Shown here: piece after piece, positions 20,621 to 31,603 of the stretch
Numbering within the stretch: the stretch's first letter is position 1
Layout of the letters: each line of letters begins with the position of its first letter
From: Pelagibacteraceae bacterium AG-426-G09
Lineage (GTDB): Bacteria; Pseudomonadota; Alphaproteobacteria; Pelagibacterales; Pelagibacteraceae
Length of the DNA stretch: 64,000 bases
Reading direction: 5' to 3'
NCBI GenBank assembly: GCA_003210075.1
Contig: QCNR01000006.1
Coordinates: 1 to 64,000, forward strand
Notes under the pieces: generated by a model
Database searches by the model: none
Seen by the model: only the letters and a program-made list of their open reading frames with translations
What the model was told of the DNA's origin: nothing
Translations under genes and position numbers: made by a program

Positions 20621-21978
20621 TTATATTTCCATGTTGTTGTATCACCTTTGTCTTCAATCAGAATACCATTATCAAGTAATTCTTTTCTAATCTTATCTGC
20701 TAACTCAAAATTTTTATTTTTCCTTGCTATATTCCTTTCATCTATTTTTTTTAAAATTTCATTTTCAGAAATTTTTATATTTGCTTTCTTATAAGAATTC
20801 CATTTTTTATTATCCTCTAATAATAAGCCAATATAATTACATGCTTGGTTAAATAATTTCTTATCTGCATCGTTACCTTTAATTCCTCTAGAATATAACT
20901 CATGTAATTTAGCAATATATCCAGGTGTATTTATATCATCCAGCAGTGGTTTTAAAATTTCATCTGGTATTGGATTGATTTCATCTACCTTTGTATAAAT
21001 AGAATACCATTTGTCTAAAGTATTTTGACAATTTTCAATTAACTGATCATTCCAGTCAAGGGGTTGTCTATAATGTGTATTTATTAAAGCTAATCTTAAA
21101 ACCTGACCACTAATTTTATTTTTAAAGTCTTTAATTTTTAAAATATTTCCCTGTGATTTTGCCATTTTTTCGTTAGACATTGTTATAAAGTTGTTATGTA
21201 ACCAGTATTTTGCGAAAGATTTAGTTTCGTTAGCGCATCTTGATTGTGCTATTTCATTTTCGTGATGAGGAAAAATTAAATCTCTTCCTCCACCATGAAT
21301 ATCGAATTCATTATTTAAATATTTTTTAGACATAACAGAACATTCCAAATGCCAGCCTGGTCGGCCTTCACCCCAAGGGGATGACCAGTAAGGTTCATTA
21401 TTTTGTGAAGGCTTCCATAAAACAAAATCTGCAGGATTTTTTTTATTCTCTGAAATTTCTACTCTAGATCCGGCAAGCAGTTCATCTAAATTTTTATTTG
21501 ATAATTTTCCATAATCTTTAAATTTTTGAACCTCAAAATATACATGATGGTTTTTTTCATAAGCAAAACCTTTTAAAATCAAATTAGATATCATTTTAAT
21601 CATTAAATCAATATTCTCAGTAGCTTTTGGTTCTGCTGTTGGTTTTTCACAAAATAAATACTCACAATCATTATGAAAATTTTTTGTAATTTTGCTTGTA
21701 AGTTCTGAGATTGATATTTTTTTTTCTTTCGATGATGTAATGATTTTATCATCAACATCTGTAATATTTCTTATGTAAGTCACAGAACTATCATTAAATT
21801 TTGATTTAAGAATCTTAAATAGAATATCAAAAACAACTAAAGGTCTTGCATTGCCAATATGTGGATCGTCATATACTGTTGGGCCACATACATACATGCC
21901 TACTTTTTTTGAGTCTATGGGAATAAATTTTTCTTTTTTATTTCCAAAAGAATTAGTTAAATATATATCTTTGCTCAT
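20617..21978 (-). CDS. cysS: Cysteinyl-tRNA synthetase
   Basis: MYVCGPTVYDDPHIGNAR, GGGRDLIFPHHENEIAQS, MSKSQ-like MAKSQGN. Confidence 0.96.
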   Translation of the reverse strand: MSKDIYLTNSFGNKKEKFIPIDSKKVGMYVCGPTVYDDPHIGNARPLVVFDILFKILKSKFNDSSVTYIRNITDVDDKIITSSKEKKISISELTSKITKNFHNDCEYLFCEKPTAEPKATENIDLMIKMISNLILKGFAYEKNHHVYFEVQKFKDYGKLSNKNLDELLAGSRVEISENKKNPADFVLWKPSQNNEPYWSSPWGEGRPGWHLECSVMSKKYLNNEFDIHGGGRDLIFPHHENEIAQSRCANETKSFAKYWLHNNFITMSNEKMAKSQGNILKIKDFKNKISGQVLRLALINTHYRQPLDWNDQLIENCQNTLDKWYSIYTKVDEINPIPDEILKPLLDDINTPGYIAKLHELYSRGIKGNDADKKLFNQACNYIGLLLEDNKKWNSYKKANIKISENEILKKIDERNIARKNKNFELADKIRKELLDNGILIEDKGDTTTWKYK

Positions 21979-22022
21979 TGTTTCTAGGAATATACTGAAT
22001 TATGTGTTTTGTGAATCCTAGA

Positions 22023-22760
22023 TTATCTAGGAATTATACAGACTGGAATTGGCTCCATTTTATGGAGATTTGAAAGCCTTATTTTTTCATATTTTTCTCT
22101 ATTTGGTGATTTTGGATCATTCATAGCTAACTCTATATCCTTATAACTCATACCAAGCTGTCCTTCGTCTGTTCTTCCATCATCCCATAGTCCATCTGTT
22201 GGTGGTGCATCAATTATTTCTTTCAAGATATTTAATTCTTTTCCAATTTCCCAAATCTCTGTTTTATTACAATCGGCAATAGGTGAAATATCTACACCGC
22301 CATCTCCATATTTTGTATAAAAACCAACTCCAAAATCTTCTACTTTGTTACCAGTTCCTACAACTATACCGTTGTTTGCTGCGGCTACCTGGTAAAGTGT
22401 TGTCATTCTTAACCTTGCCCTTGAGTTTGCAAACCCGTGGTCATTTTTAAAATTTGATAAATTATTTTCAAAAGATTTAAATAACTGATCTAATTCTATT
22501 ACATGTCCTTCTACGTTACTAAAATTTTTTATTAGCCAATCTTTATGTTTAATACTTAAATCATGTTGAGATTTATGCTGTTTAATTGGCATACATAATA
22601 CTATTGTTTTTAAACCTGTCATCGCGCTCAAAGTACTAGAAACTGAAGAGTCTATACCGCCAGAAACACCAATAACTAATGATTTAGCACTTACTGGCAT
22701 ATTTTTAACATAGTTATTTATCCAGCTAGAAATAAATTTTATTTTTTCTTTAGTATTCAT
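22023..22760 (-). CDS. nadE: NAD+ synthetase (no glutaminase domain)
   Basis: VIGVSGGIDSSVSSTL, VGTGNKVEDFGVGFYTKYGDGGVDISPIADC. Confidence 0.93.
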   Translation of the reverse strand: MNTKEKIKFISSWINNYVKNMPVSAKSLVIGVSGGIDSSVSSTLSAMTGLKTIVLCMPIKQHKSQHDLSIKHKDWLIKNFSNVEGHVIELDQLFKSFENNLSNFKNDHGFANSRARLRMTTLYQVAAANNGIVVGTGNKVEDFGVGFYTKYGDGGVDISPIADCNKTEIWEIGKELNILKEIIDAPPTDGLWDDGRTDEGQLGMSYKDIELAMNDPKSPNREKYEKIRLSNLHKMEPIPVCIIPR

Positions 22761-22784
22761 GATTCTGATAATAATTATTTTTTT

Positions 22785-24170
22785 TTAAGATACAGCTTGT
22801 ATTTTTGTCCTGCTGTAAATTGTATTCTTTTTAATTTCGTCAGATATTAGAAATGCCAGTTCAAGGGCTTGATTTGAGTTAAGCCTTGGATCACAATGTG
22901 TATGATATCTGCTAGACAAATCTTGATCAGATATTTTTTGAGCTCCACCTGTACATTCTGTCACATTCTGACCTGTCATTTCAATGTGCAGACCTCCTGC
23001 AAAAGTACCTTCTGCTTGATGAACGGCAAATACATTTTTAACCTCATTTAAAACATTATTAAATGGTCTAGTTTTAAATCCAGTTGTTGATTTAATCGTA
23101 TTACCGTGCATTGGGTCGCACGACCAAACAACATGAACACCCTCTTTTTTAACTTTTCGAATTAATTTCGGCAAAAATTTTTCAACCTTGTCATATCCAA
23201 ATCTAGAAATTAAGGTAATTTTACCTTTTTCATTTTTTGGATTTATAACATCACATATTTTCACTATTTCATCTGGATCTGAAGTAGGTCCACATTTAAT
23301 CCCAATAGGATTTTCTATTCCTCTACAAAATTCTACATGTCCACCATCAAGTTGTCTTGTTCTATCACCAATCCACACAAAGTGCGCTGATGTATCATGA
23401 TGTTCACCTGTGGTTGAGTCAACTCTTGTCATGCTCTCTTCAAATGGAAGAAGTAGAGCTTCGTGGGATGTCCAAAAGTTTACAGTTTTTAATCTTCTAT
23501 TAAACTCAGCAGTTATTCCACATGCTTCCATAAAAGCTAAAGCATCTGCAATTTTATCTTCAAGTTCCTTAAATTTAGCAGCCTGTGGACTATTTTTTAT
23601 ATATCCTAAATTCCACAAATGAACTTTTTTAAGGTCTGCAAATCCACCATGACAAAAAGCTCTAATTAAATTCAATGTTGATGCCGCTTGAGAATATGCT
23701 TTAAATAATCTTTTGGGATCTGGTCTCCTCGATTTTTCTGTAAATTCAATACCATTTATATTATCACCTAAATAACTAGGTAGTTCAATATCTCCTTGTT
23801 TTTCAGTTGGAGCACTTCTTGGTTTTGAAAACTGTCCAGCTATTCTTCCCAATTTCACAACTGGTAAAGATGCAGAATAAGTTAAAACTAATGACATTTG
23901 CAACATAGCTTTAAAATAATCTCTTATATTGTCAGGATTAAATTCAGCAAAACTTTCTGCACAATCACCGCCTTGCAATAAAAAAGCTTTTCCATCAACA
24001 ACCTCGGCTAATTGTTGCTTTAAGTGTCTTGTTTCACCAGCAAAAACTAATGGAGGAAAAGATTTAAGTTTATTTAAAACAGAATTCAATTCCTTCTCAT
24101 CCTCATAACTTGGAATGTGTTTAACGGGATAATTTCTCCAACTATTTAATTTCCATTTTTTCATATTCAA
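22785..24170 (-). CDS. 3-deoxy-7-phosphoheptulonate synthase, class II
   Basis: FLLQGGDCAESFAEF, GQFSKPRS, WSCDPMHGNT, AEGTFAGGLHIEMTGQNVTEC. Confidence 0.95.
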   Translation of the reverse strand: MNMKKWKLNSWRNYPVKHIPSYEDEKELNSVLNKLKSFPPLVFAGETRHLKQQLAEVVDGKAFLLQGGDCAESFAEFNPDNIRDYFKAMLQMSLVLTYSASLPVVKLGRIAGQFSKPRSAPTEKQGDIELPSYLGDNINGIEFTEKSRRPDPKRLFKAYSQAASTLNLIRAFCHGGFADLKKVHLWNLGYIKNSPQAAKFKELEDKIADALAFMEACGITAEFNRRLKTVNFWTSHEALLLPFEESMTRVDSTTGEHHDTSAHFVWIGDRTRQLDGGHVEFCRGIENPIGIKCGPTSDPDEIVKICDVINPKNEKGKITLISRFGYDKVEKFLPKLIRKVKKEGVHVVWSCDPMHGNTIKSTTGFKTRPFNNVLNEVKNVFAVHQAEGTFAGGLHIEMTGQNVTECTGGAQKISDQDLSSRYHTHCDPRLNSNQALELAFLISDEIKKNTIYSRTKIQAVS

Positions 24171-24199
24171 CTAGAAATTGTTTTAACAGAGTTTATCAA

Positions 24200-26020
24200 T
24201 TATTCAACAGTAACAGATTTTGCTAAATTTCTAGGTTTATCTATGTCATAGCCTTTATTTAACGCAGAGTGATAAGCAAGTTTCTGCAAGGGTATGGTAA
24301 TTAAGAACGGTAATAAATCGTCGTTTGTATTTTCTACTTTAATTGATTGCCAGATATTTTCATGAACAACTTCATCTTTACTTTTATTTGTAATCAGGAG
24401 TACTTTTGCACCACGAGCTATTACCTCTTGCATATTAGAGATTGTTTTTTTAAAAAAATCATCTCTTGGTGCTAAAACTACTACAGGCATTCCATCTTCT
24501 ATTAACGCCAAAGGCCCATGCTTCATCTCACCTGCTGGATAACCTTCAGCATGAACATATGCTAATTCTTTCAATTTAAGTGCGCCTTCCAAAGCTATAG
24601 GGTAAGAATAACCTCTGCCTAAAAACATTGATCCTTTTGCATCTACAAAACTTTTGCAGACTGATTGAATTTGGTCCTCAGTTAATAGAGTTTTTTTTAC
24701 ATTTTTTGAAAGTTCTAGTAGTGATTTAACTTTAAAACTAAAAGTTTTTTTATCTACTTCTTTTCTTTCACAAGATAATTTTAGACAAAGAATATAAAGA
24801 ACCAACATTTGACCCAAAAAGGCCTTGGTAGAAGCAACACCTATTTCTGGCCCACAATGTATTGGTAAAACAAATTTTGAGTCTCTTGCAATAGAGCTTT
24901 CGACTACATTCACAATTGAACATGTTTTAACTTTATTTTTATTACATAAGTCTAAAGCTGCATATGTATCAGCTGTTTCGCCTGATTGTGATACAAAAAT
25001 ATACAGACAATCTTTCTTAAATCTATTTTTTCTATATCTAAATTCTGAAGCTATATCCACATTGACATCAAGAGTAGTCATTTGTTCAAACCAATACTTG
25101 GCTACTAAGCAGGAATGGTAGGCTGTACCACATCCTATTAATAATATTGATGAAATATCTTTTTCTTTCCATGGAAAATTAAAAATATTTATTGAATTAC
25201 TAATTTTATCTATATATTCGTTGATACAATTTTTGATTGTTATTGGCTGTTCATCGATCTCTTTAGCCATAAAATGTTTATAATCTCCCTTTTTATATTC
25301 CTGCTCATTTTTTGAAAGTTCTAAAATTTTTTTATTAATTTTGTTTCCTTTTTCATTAAAAAATTCAACTCCATCTTTTTTAACAATACAAAATTCACTA
25401 TCATCTAAATAAGTAATTTTATTTGTCATAGATTTTAAGGCATAAGAATCTGAACCTAAATAGTTTTCATTGGGCCCATATCCAACTGCTAACGGAGAAC
25501 CTCTTCTTGCTCCAACAATTAAATCTGGTTGATCCTGAAAAATAATTCCTAAAGCAAAACTACCATGAACTCTTTTAAGCATTTTAATTATAGAATTTTT
25601 CAAATCATTTTTTTTTAAGTAATCAGTTATCAAATGAACAATTACCTCTGTATCTGTTTGAGATTTAAATACATATCCTTTTTTAATTAAAAGTTTTTTA
25701 AGAATTGTTGAGTTTTCAATTATTCCGTTGTGAACAACTGAAACCTTGTCAGATGAATGAGGATGTGCATTTACTGTACTTGGCACACCATGCGTAGCCC
25801 ATCTTACGTGTCCTATACCAACATTACCTTCAATATTTTGTTTTGAAAGATTATTTTCTAATGCGTCCACTCTTCCTTCGCACTTAACTTCTTTTATTAA
25901 ACCTTTTTCTAAAGTGGCTATTCCAGCAGAGTCATAACCTCTATATTCTAGTTTTCTTAACGAGTTCAATATAGAACTTGAAACATTTTTTGTACTAGTT
26001 ATTCCTACAATTCCACACAT
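24200..26020 (-). CDS. glmS: Glutamine--fructose-6-phosphate aminotransferase
   Basis: MCGIVGI, RKLEYRGYDSAGIA, VSQSGETADTYAAL, AEGYPAGEMKHGPLALI. Confidence 0.96.
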   Translation of the reverse strand: MCGIVGITSTKNVSSSILNSLRKLEYRGYDSAGIATLEKGLIKEVKCEGRVDALENNLSKQNIEGNVGIGHVRWATHGVPSTVNAHPHSSDKVSVVHNGIIENSTILKKLLIKKGYVFKSQTDTEVIVHLITDYLKKNDLKNSIIKMLKRVHGSFALGIIFQDQPDLIVGARRGSPLAVGYGPNENYLGSDSYALKSMTNKITYLDDSEFCIVKKDGVEFFNEKGNKINKKILELSKNEQEYKKGDYKHFMAKEIDEQPITIKNCINEYIDKISNSINIFNFPWKEKDISSILLIGCGTAYHSCLVAKYWFEQMTTLDVNVDIASEFRYRKNRFKKDCLYIFVSQSGETADTYAALDLCNKNKVKTCSIVNVVESSIARDSKFVLPIHCGPEIGVASTKAFLGQMLVLYILCLKLSCERKEVDKKTFSFKVKSLLELSKNVKKTLLTEDQIQSVCKSFVDAKGSMFLGRGYSYPIALEGALKLKELAYVHAEGYPAGEMKHGPLALIEDGMPVVVLAPRDDFFKKTISNMQEVIARGAKVLLITNKSKDEVVHENIWQSIKVENTNDDLLPFLITIPLQKLAYHSALNKGYDIDKPRNLAKSVTVE

Positions 26021-26632
26021 TTATTTTTTTCTTTTGTAATTTTTAATTTCGACTTGTTTTGATCTTGTAAGTGCTAACGACTTTTTATTTACACTTCTTG
26101 TAATGACAGATCCTGCGCCTACAACGCTTTGTTCATTTATAATTACTGGAGCTACTAAAGATGTATTTGATCCAATAAATGCTTTATCTTTTATTATTGT
26201 CTTACTTTTTTTAACGCCATCATAATTACATGTAATAGTCCCCGCGCCTATGTTAACATTTTTTCCAAGCTGTGAATCTCCAATATACGATAAATGATTT
26301 ACTTTTGAATTTTGTCCTATTCTTGTTTTTTTAACCTCTACAAAATTTCCAACCTTTGCTCCTTTTTCTAAAATGGTACCTGGTCTAAGTCTTGCGTATG
26401 GACCTATTGTTACATTGTTTTTAACCTTTACATCTTCTAAATGAGAAAAAGATTTCACTGATATATTATTTTTTAAAATAACCTTTCCAATGAAAACTAC
26501 ATAGGGTTCTATAGAAACGTTTTTGCCTATCTTGGTTTTGTTGGAAAAAAAAATAGTTTCAGGAGATATCATTTTCACCCCTTGTTTTAGAAATTTATTT
26601 CTTAATTTTTTTTGAATTAATTCTTGCTTCAT
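26021..26632 (-). CDS. GlmU acetyltransferase domain only (left-handed beta-helix)
   Basis: GPYARLRPGTILEKGAKVGNFVEVKK, NHLSYIGDSQLG, NIGAGTITCNYDG as in the GlmU C-terminal domain; no uridylyltransferase domain. Confidence 0.88.
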   Translation of the reverse strand: MKQELIQKKLRNKFLKQGVKMISPETIFFSNKTKIGKNVSIEPYVVFIGKVILKNNISVKSFSHLEDVKVKNNVTIGPYARLRPGTILEKGAKVGNFVEVKKTRIGQNSKVNHLSYIGDSQLGKNVNIGAGTITCNYDGVKKSKTIIKDKAFIGSNTSLVAPVIINEQSVVGAGSVITRSVNKKSLALTRSKQVEIKNYKRKK

Positions 26633-26703
26633 TTGAAATTATATATATTTAAGTAAATAGTATAATTAAGTCACAAATTATTTCTTATTAATACTTTTAA
26701 AAA

Positions 26704-27393
26704 ATGAGTCAAAAACTAACGATTATATTCGATCTTGATGGAACTCTTGTAGAGACTGCCCCTGATCTTATTAGTGCTCATAATCATGTAATGGCTAAAT
26801 ATGGCTTTGAAACAAAAAAATCAGAGGATATAAAAAAACTTGTTGGTAAAGGAGCAAATTCATTAATAACAAGATCTGTCTGGGGACAGGCTCAAGAAAA
26901 TTTTAAAAGAATTAATGATCAGATGCTTAAAAAAGAGATGGTTAATGAATTTTTAGATTATTATACAAAAAACATTTGCGTTGATAGCAAGATTGTAAAT
27001 GGAGCTGAAAATTTTTTAAAATGGTGTAAAGAAAAAAATATTTCATTAGGTGTATGTACCAATAAACAAGATTATCTATCAGTTGACTTGTTAAAAAAAT
27101 TAAAAATTAATCATTTCTTTGAGTACATCGCTGGAAGTAATACTTTTGACTATTGTAAACCAGATCCAAGACATTTAACGAATGTAATCGAAATAATGCA
27201 GGGAGATTTAAAAAAATCAATTATGATTGGTGATAGTGAAACAGATGCAGAAACAGCTAAATCAGCAGGTGTGCCATTCATATTATTAGAAAATGGATAC
27301 ACGGAGAAAAATCCGTCTGAAATACATCATGATCATTTAATCAAAGATTTTATAGGTATTGAGGCAATAATAAGCAAATATCTCTATCATTAA
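26704..27393 (+). CDS. HAD phosphatase, phosphoglycolate phosphatase-like
   Basis: IFDLDGTLVETAPDL, GVCTNK, MIGDSETDAETAKSAGVPFI. Confidence 0.9.
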   Translation: MSQKLTIIFDLDGTLVETAPDLISAHNHVMAKYGFETKKSEDIKKLVGKGANSLITRSVWGQAQENFKRINDQMLKKEMVNEFLDYYTKNICVDSKIVNGAENFLKWCKEKNISLGVCTNKQDYLSVDLLKKLKINHFFEYIAGSNTFDYCKPDPRHLTNVIEIMQGDLKKSIMIGDSETDAETAKSAGVPFILLENGYTEKNPSEIHHDHLIKDFIGIEAIISKYLYH

Positions 27394-27444
27394 TATTGAT
27401 TAAATTTTAAGCTAGCTGTAAATAATTACCCGAAAGGAGTTATT

Positions 27445-28947
27445 GTGATTTTACACACAGTAAAAGTTTATCCATCTAAAAAAAAACTTCCAAAAAAAAA
27501 TCAATTAGCTTGGAAGATCGCAGAGATTGCAAGTGATAATGCAAAACTTAATGAAGATTCAATCCAAATGGCGATTAATAGAATTATTGATAATGCATCA
27601 GTTGCAATAGCCTCTTTAAATAGAAAATCAGTAATTTCATCTAGAGAAATGGCGCTTGCACATCCAAGAAAAAACGGAGCTACAATATTTGGCGTTAATT
27701 CAAAAAAAAAATTTGATTGTGAGTGGGTAGCTTGGTCTAACGGTACAGCAGTAAGAGAGTTAGACTTTCATGATACATTTTTAGCTGCAGACTATAGTCA
27801 CCCAGGTGATAATATTCCTCCCCTAATAGCTGTGGGTCAACAATTAAAAAAAAGTGGAATAGATCTATTAAGAGGAATTATTACTGCATACGAAGTACAA
27901 GTGAATTTAGTCAAAGGTATATGTTTACACAAACACAAAGTTGATCATATTGCTCACTTAGGTCCGAGTGTTGCTGCAGGGATTGGTTCAATGCTTAAAC
28001 TTAATACAGAAATAATTTACCAAGCAATTCAACAAGCTCTTCATACTACTATTTCAACTAGACAATCTAGAAAAGGAGAAATATCAAGTTGGAAAGCATT
28101 TGCGCCTGCACATGCAGGAAAATTAGGAATTGAAGCAGTGGATCGGGCAATGAGAGGTGAAGGTGGACCAAGTCCAATCTATGAAGGTGAAGACAGTGTA
28201 ATTGCAAGAATACTAGATGGTAAAAAATCAAATTACAAAGTTCCTATGCCAAAAATAAATAATGAAAAAAAAGCTATTCTTGAAACATATACTAAAGAAT
28301 ATTCTGCTGAATACCAAGCTCAAGCACTTATAGATCTTGCAAAAAAAATTAAATTAAAAATAAATAATCTTAATATTATTAAAAAAATAGATATTTATAC
28401 TAGTCACCATACACACAATGTAATAGGAACAGGTGCAAACGATCCACAAAAAATGGACCCAAATGCAAGTAGAGAGACGCTTGATCATTCAATTATGTAT
28501 ATTTTTGCTGTAGCATTAGAGGATGGTGAGTGGCATCACGAAAAATCATATAGCAAGTCAAGATCCAACAGAAAAAGTACGATTAAATTGTGGAAATCAA
28601 TTAAGACTCACGAAGATAAAAAATGGACTAAAAAATATCATGATCCAAATCCTAAAAATAAATGTTTTGGTGCTAGGGTGACTGTAACTCTCAAAAATGG
28701 TAAAAAAATTACAGAGCAATTAGAAAGAGCTGATGCCCATCCATATGGTTTAAGACCATTTAAAAGAGAAAATTATATAAAAAAATTTAGAATTCTCACT
28801 CATAAGATAATTACAAAAAAAGAAAGTGAAAGATTTTTAAAATCAGTTCAAAATTTAAAAAAAATAAAAAAGGGGCAGTTACAAAAACTAAATATTGAAG
28901 TAAGTAATAAAAAGTTAAAAAGAAATAATAGAAAGTCTATTTTTTAA
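27445..28947 (+). CDS. prpD: 2-methylcitrate dehydratase PrpD (GTG start)
   Basis: MmgE/PrpD motifs ([34 protein letters not shown]); next to prpB- and prpC-like genes. Confidence 0.92.
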   Translation: MILHTVKVYPSKKKLPKKNQLAWKIAEIASDNAKLNEDSIQMAINRIIDNASVAIASLNRKSVISSREMALAHPRKNGATIFGVNSKKKFDCEWVAWSNGTAVRELDFHDTFLAADYSHPGDNIPPLIAVGQQLKKSGIDLLRGIITAYEVQVNLVKGICLHKHKVDHIAHLGPSVAAGIGSMLKLNTEIIYQAIQQALHTTISTRQSRKGEISSWKAFAPAHAGKLGIEAVDRAMRGEGGPSPIYEGEDSVIARILDGKKSNYKVPMPKINNEKKAILETYTKEYSAEYQAQALIDLAKKIKLKINNLNIIKKIDIYTSHHTHNVIGTGANDPQKMDPNASRETLDHSIMYIFAVALEDGEWHHEKSYSKSRSNRKSTIKLWKSIKTHEDKKWTKKYHDPNPKNKCFGARVTVTLKNGKKITEQLERADAHPYGLRPFKRENYIKKFRILTHKIITKKESERFLKSVQNLKKIKKGQLQKLNIEVSNKKLKRNNRKSIF

Positions 28948-29843
28948 TGCACTTTATAGAAAAAAAACCTGAGGAGAAAAGATTAGATTTCAATAATAAA
29001 TTAAAATCAAAAAAAATTTTAAAAGTTCCGGGAGCTTATAATCCACTTACAGCAAAATTAATTGAAGAAATAGGTTATGATGCTGTTTATGTTTCTGGAG
29101 GAGTTATGTCTAATGATTTGGGGTATCCAGATATTGGTTTAACCACTCTAAAGGATGTTAGTAATAGATCAAATCAAATCGCGAGAGTAACAAATTTACC
29201 AACTATTGTTGATATAGATACAGGATTTAAGTCTTGTAAAGAAACAATTGAAACTTTTGAAAATTATGGAATTTCTGCTGTTCATATAGAAGATCAAATC
29301 GAAAGAAAGAGATGTGGTCATCTTGAAAATAAAGAGCTTATTTCGACAGAACGAATGATTAATAAAATTAAAGAGTGTGTTAAAGCAAAAAAAGATAAAA
29401 ATTTTAAAGTAATTGCTAGATCAGATGCTAGATCTGTCGAGGGAATAGAAAAAATGATTGAAAGATGCAAATCTTATATAGATGCAGGCGCTGATATTAT
29501 TTTTCCTGAAGCATTAAAAGATGAGAAAGAATTTGAAAAAGTAAGAAAATCACTTAGCTCATATTTATTAGCTAACATGACTGAATTTGGTAAATCTAAA
29601 TTATTAAGTTCTAAAGAGCTAGAAAATTTGGGATATAATATTGTTTTATACCCAGTTACAAGTCAGAGGCTAGCTATGAAAAATGTTGAAGATGGACTGC
29701 GTGCTATTTTTGCAGATGGACATCAAAATAATATTATAGATAAAATGCAAACTAGAAAAAGGTTATATGATTTAGTCGATTATGAAAAATATAATTCACT
29801 AGATGAAAAAATATATAATTTTAATACTGAAGGACATGAGTAA
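28947..29843 (+). CDS. prpB: Methylisocitrate lyase (isocitrate lyase/PEP mutase superfamily)
   Basis: VPGAYNPLTAKLIEEIGYDAVYVSGG, DIDTGF, VHIEDQIERKRCGHLENKEL. Confidence 0.9.
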   Translation: MHFIEKKPEEKRLDFNNKLKSKKILKVPGAYNPLTAKLIEEIGYDAVYVSGGVMSNDLGYPDIGLTTLKDVSNRSNQIARVTNLPTIVDIDTGFKSCKETIETFENYGISAVHIEDQIERKRCGHLENKELISTERMINKIKECVKAKKDKNFKVIARSDARSVEGIEKMIERCKSYIDAGADIIFPEALKDEKEFEKVRKSLSSYLLANMTEFGKSKLLSSKELENLGYNIVLYPVTSQRLAMKNVEDGLRAIFADGHQNNIIDKMQTRKRLYDLVDYEKYNSLDEKIYNFNTEGHE

Positions 29844-30967
29844 TGAGTGATGAAATAAAAAAAGGCTTACTAGGAATCGTTGTGGATGAAACCGAGGTTT
29901 CTAAAGTTATGCCTGAAATTAATTCTCTTACTTACAGAGGTTATGCTGCTCAGGATCTATGTGCAAAATGCAAATTCGAAGAAGTAGCTTATTTAATATT
30001 AAATGGTGAACTTCCAAACAAAAATCAGTTAAAAAAGTTTGAAAATCAAGAAAGAAAAGAGAGAAAACTTTCTAATACAATTCTTCAAGATATAAAAAGA
30101 TTTCCCAAAACTGCTCACCCTATGGATGTTGCAAGAACTGTAGTTAGTATAATGGGACTCGAAGATAAGGAAACTAAAGATAATTCAATTGAGGCAAATA
30201 TGAGAAAAGTAATGAGGATATTTGCAAAAACGCCAGTTGCTTTGGCAGCCTTTTATAGAGTTAGGAAAGGAAAAAAAATTATTTCTCCAAAGAAAAATCT
30301 TTCATTTTCAGAGAATTTTTTTCACATGTGCTTTGGTAAAGTTCCAAATAAAGAAATAGTTAAAGCATTTGATGTTTCTTTAATTTTATATGCTGAACAC
30401 AGTTTTAATGTTTCAACTTTCACCGCTAGAACTATCACAAGCAGCTTATCAGATATTCATGGGGCTATTACTGGAGCTATAGCAAGTCTAAAAGGACCTC
30501 TACATGGTGGAGCAAATGAAGAGGTGATGCACATGATGAATAAAATAAAAAAGCCAGAAAATGCATTAAAATGGATTAATAAAGCGCTAGATAATAAAGA
30601 TGTTGTTATGGGATTTGGTCATAGAGTATATAAAAGTGGAGACTCTAGAGTTCCTACTATGAGAGAGTATTTTGGAAAAGTTGCAAAGATTAAAAAAGAT
30701 AAAAAATATGAAAAAATTTACGATATAGTTGAAAAGGTAATGATTGATAGAAAAAATATTCACCCCAATGTTGATTATCCAACTGGACCAACTTATCATC
30801 TAATGGGGTTTGACACTGATTTCTTTACTCCAATTTTTGTGATTTCTAGAATTACAGGTTGGTCTGCTCATATAATTGAGCAATATGCTGCAAATAAATT
30901 AATTAGACCATTGGCTAGTTACAAAGGAAATAAACATAGAAAAGTTCTTCAGTTAAATCAAAGATAA
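29843..30967 (+). CDS. prpC: 2-methylcitrate synthase/citrate synthase
   Basis: GLLGIVVDETEVSKV, YRGYAAQDL, GPLHGGANEEVMHMM, MGFGHRVYKSGDSR. Confidence 0.92.
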   Translation: MSDEIKKGLLGIVVDETEVSKVMPEINSLTYRGYAAQDLCAKCKFEEVAYLILNGELPNKNQLKKFENQERKERKLSNTILQDIKRFPKTAHPMDVARTVVSIMGLEDKETKDNSIEANMRKVMRIFAKTPVALAAFYRVRKGKKIISPKKNLSFSENFFHMCFGKVPNKEIVKAFDVSLILYAEHSFNVSTFTARTITSSLSDIHGAITGAIASLKGPLHGGANEEVMHMMNKIKKPENALKWINKALDNKDVVMGFGHRVYKSGDSRVPTMREYFGKVAKIKKDKKYEKIYDIVEKVMIDRKNIHPNVDYPTGPTYHLMGFDTDFFTPIFVISRITGWSAHIIEQYAANKLIRPLASYKGNKHRKVLQLNQR

Positions 30968-30971
30968 TTTG

Positions 30972-31598
30972 TTATTGTTCGATCTTAGCAAATCTAGAAT
31001 TAAGTAAAATTTCACATTTAAAATTATTTTTTTTTACAAACTCGTCTATAGCTTTTTTTACTCCAGGCGCGTAAGATAAATTGTAATCATCACACAATAT
31101 CGTACCATTATTTTTGACAACCAACATGCAATTTTCTAAGTCATTTTTAACTGTTTCATAATCATGACCACCATCTAAAAATACGTAGTCTATTTTTGAC
31201 ATATCAATTTTTTTTAAAACATTATTTGAATTTCCTTTAACTAAATCTATATTGTTTTTAAATTTTTTTAATAAATCTTTAACAGCTTCTAGGGAATAAG
31301 GGTTTTGTCTTTTGATATATCTAAAATAAATTTTTTTGAATGGATTTGAGAAATTAGTATTTGGAATAATTTCAGATTTATTTTCATCATTTTCTTCAAA
31401 TAAATCTAATCCGATATATTTAAAATTGTCATAATGAATACTGTATAATAGCTCACAAACATTCCTAGCGGTTACCCCATGAAATACGCCAACTTCAAGA
31501 AATATTTTAGGTTTTTTTAATAAAACTTGATTTAAAAAAAAGTCTCCGTCACCTTTTTGTTTTAGACTGGTTTTTCTAAAATAATTTTTATATTTCAA
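30972..31598 (-). CDS. Class I SAM-dependent methyltransferase
   Basis: IFLEVGVFHGVTARNV, YVFLDGGHDYETVKNDLE, GTILCDDY. Confidence 0.75.
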   Translation of the reverse strand: MKYKNYFRKTSLKQKGDGDFFLNQVLLKKPKIFLEVGVFHGVTARNVCELLYSIHYDNFKYIGLDLFEENDENKSEIIPNTNFSNPFKKIYFRYIKRQNPYSLEAVKDLLKKFKNNIDLVKGNSNNVLKKIDMSKIDYVFLDGGHDYETVKNDLENCMLVVKNNGTILCDDYNLSYAPGVKKAIDEFVKKNNFKCEILLNSRFAKIEQ

Positions 31599-31603
31599 TT
31601 GGT

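Noticed and set aside
26021-26200. glmS-type ribozyme or other riboswitch upstream of glmS
   Set aside because: glmS starts directly after the GlmU-domain gene (1-bp spacing); no space for a leader RNA
27394-27444. Known SAM-II/SAM-V-type riboswitch upstream of prpD
   Set aside because: Sequence does not match the conserved core as I recall it; only a simple hairpin is supported
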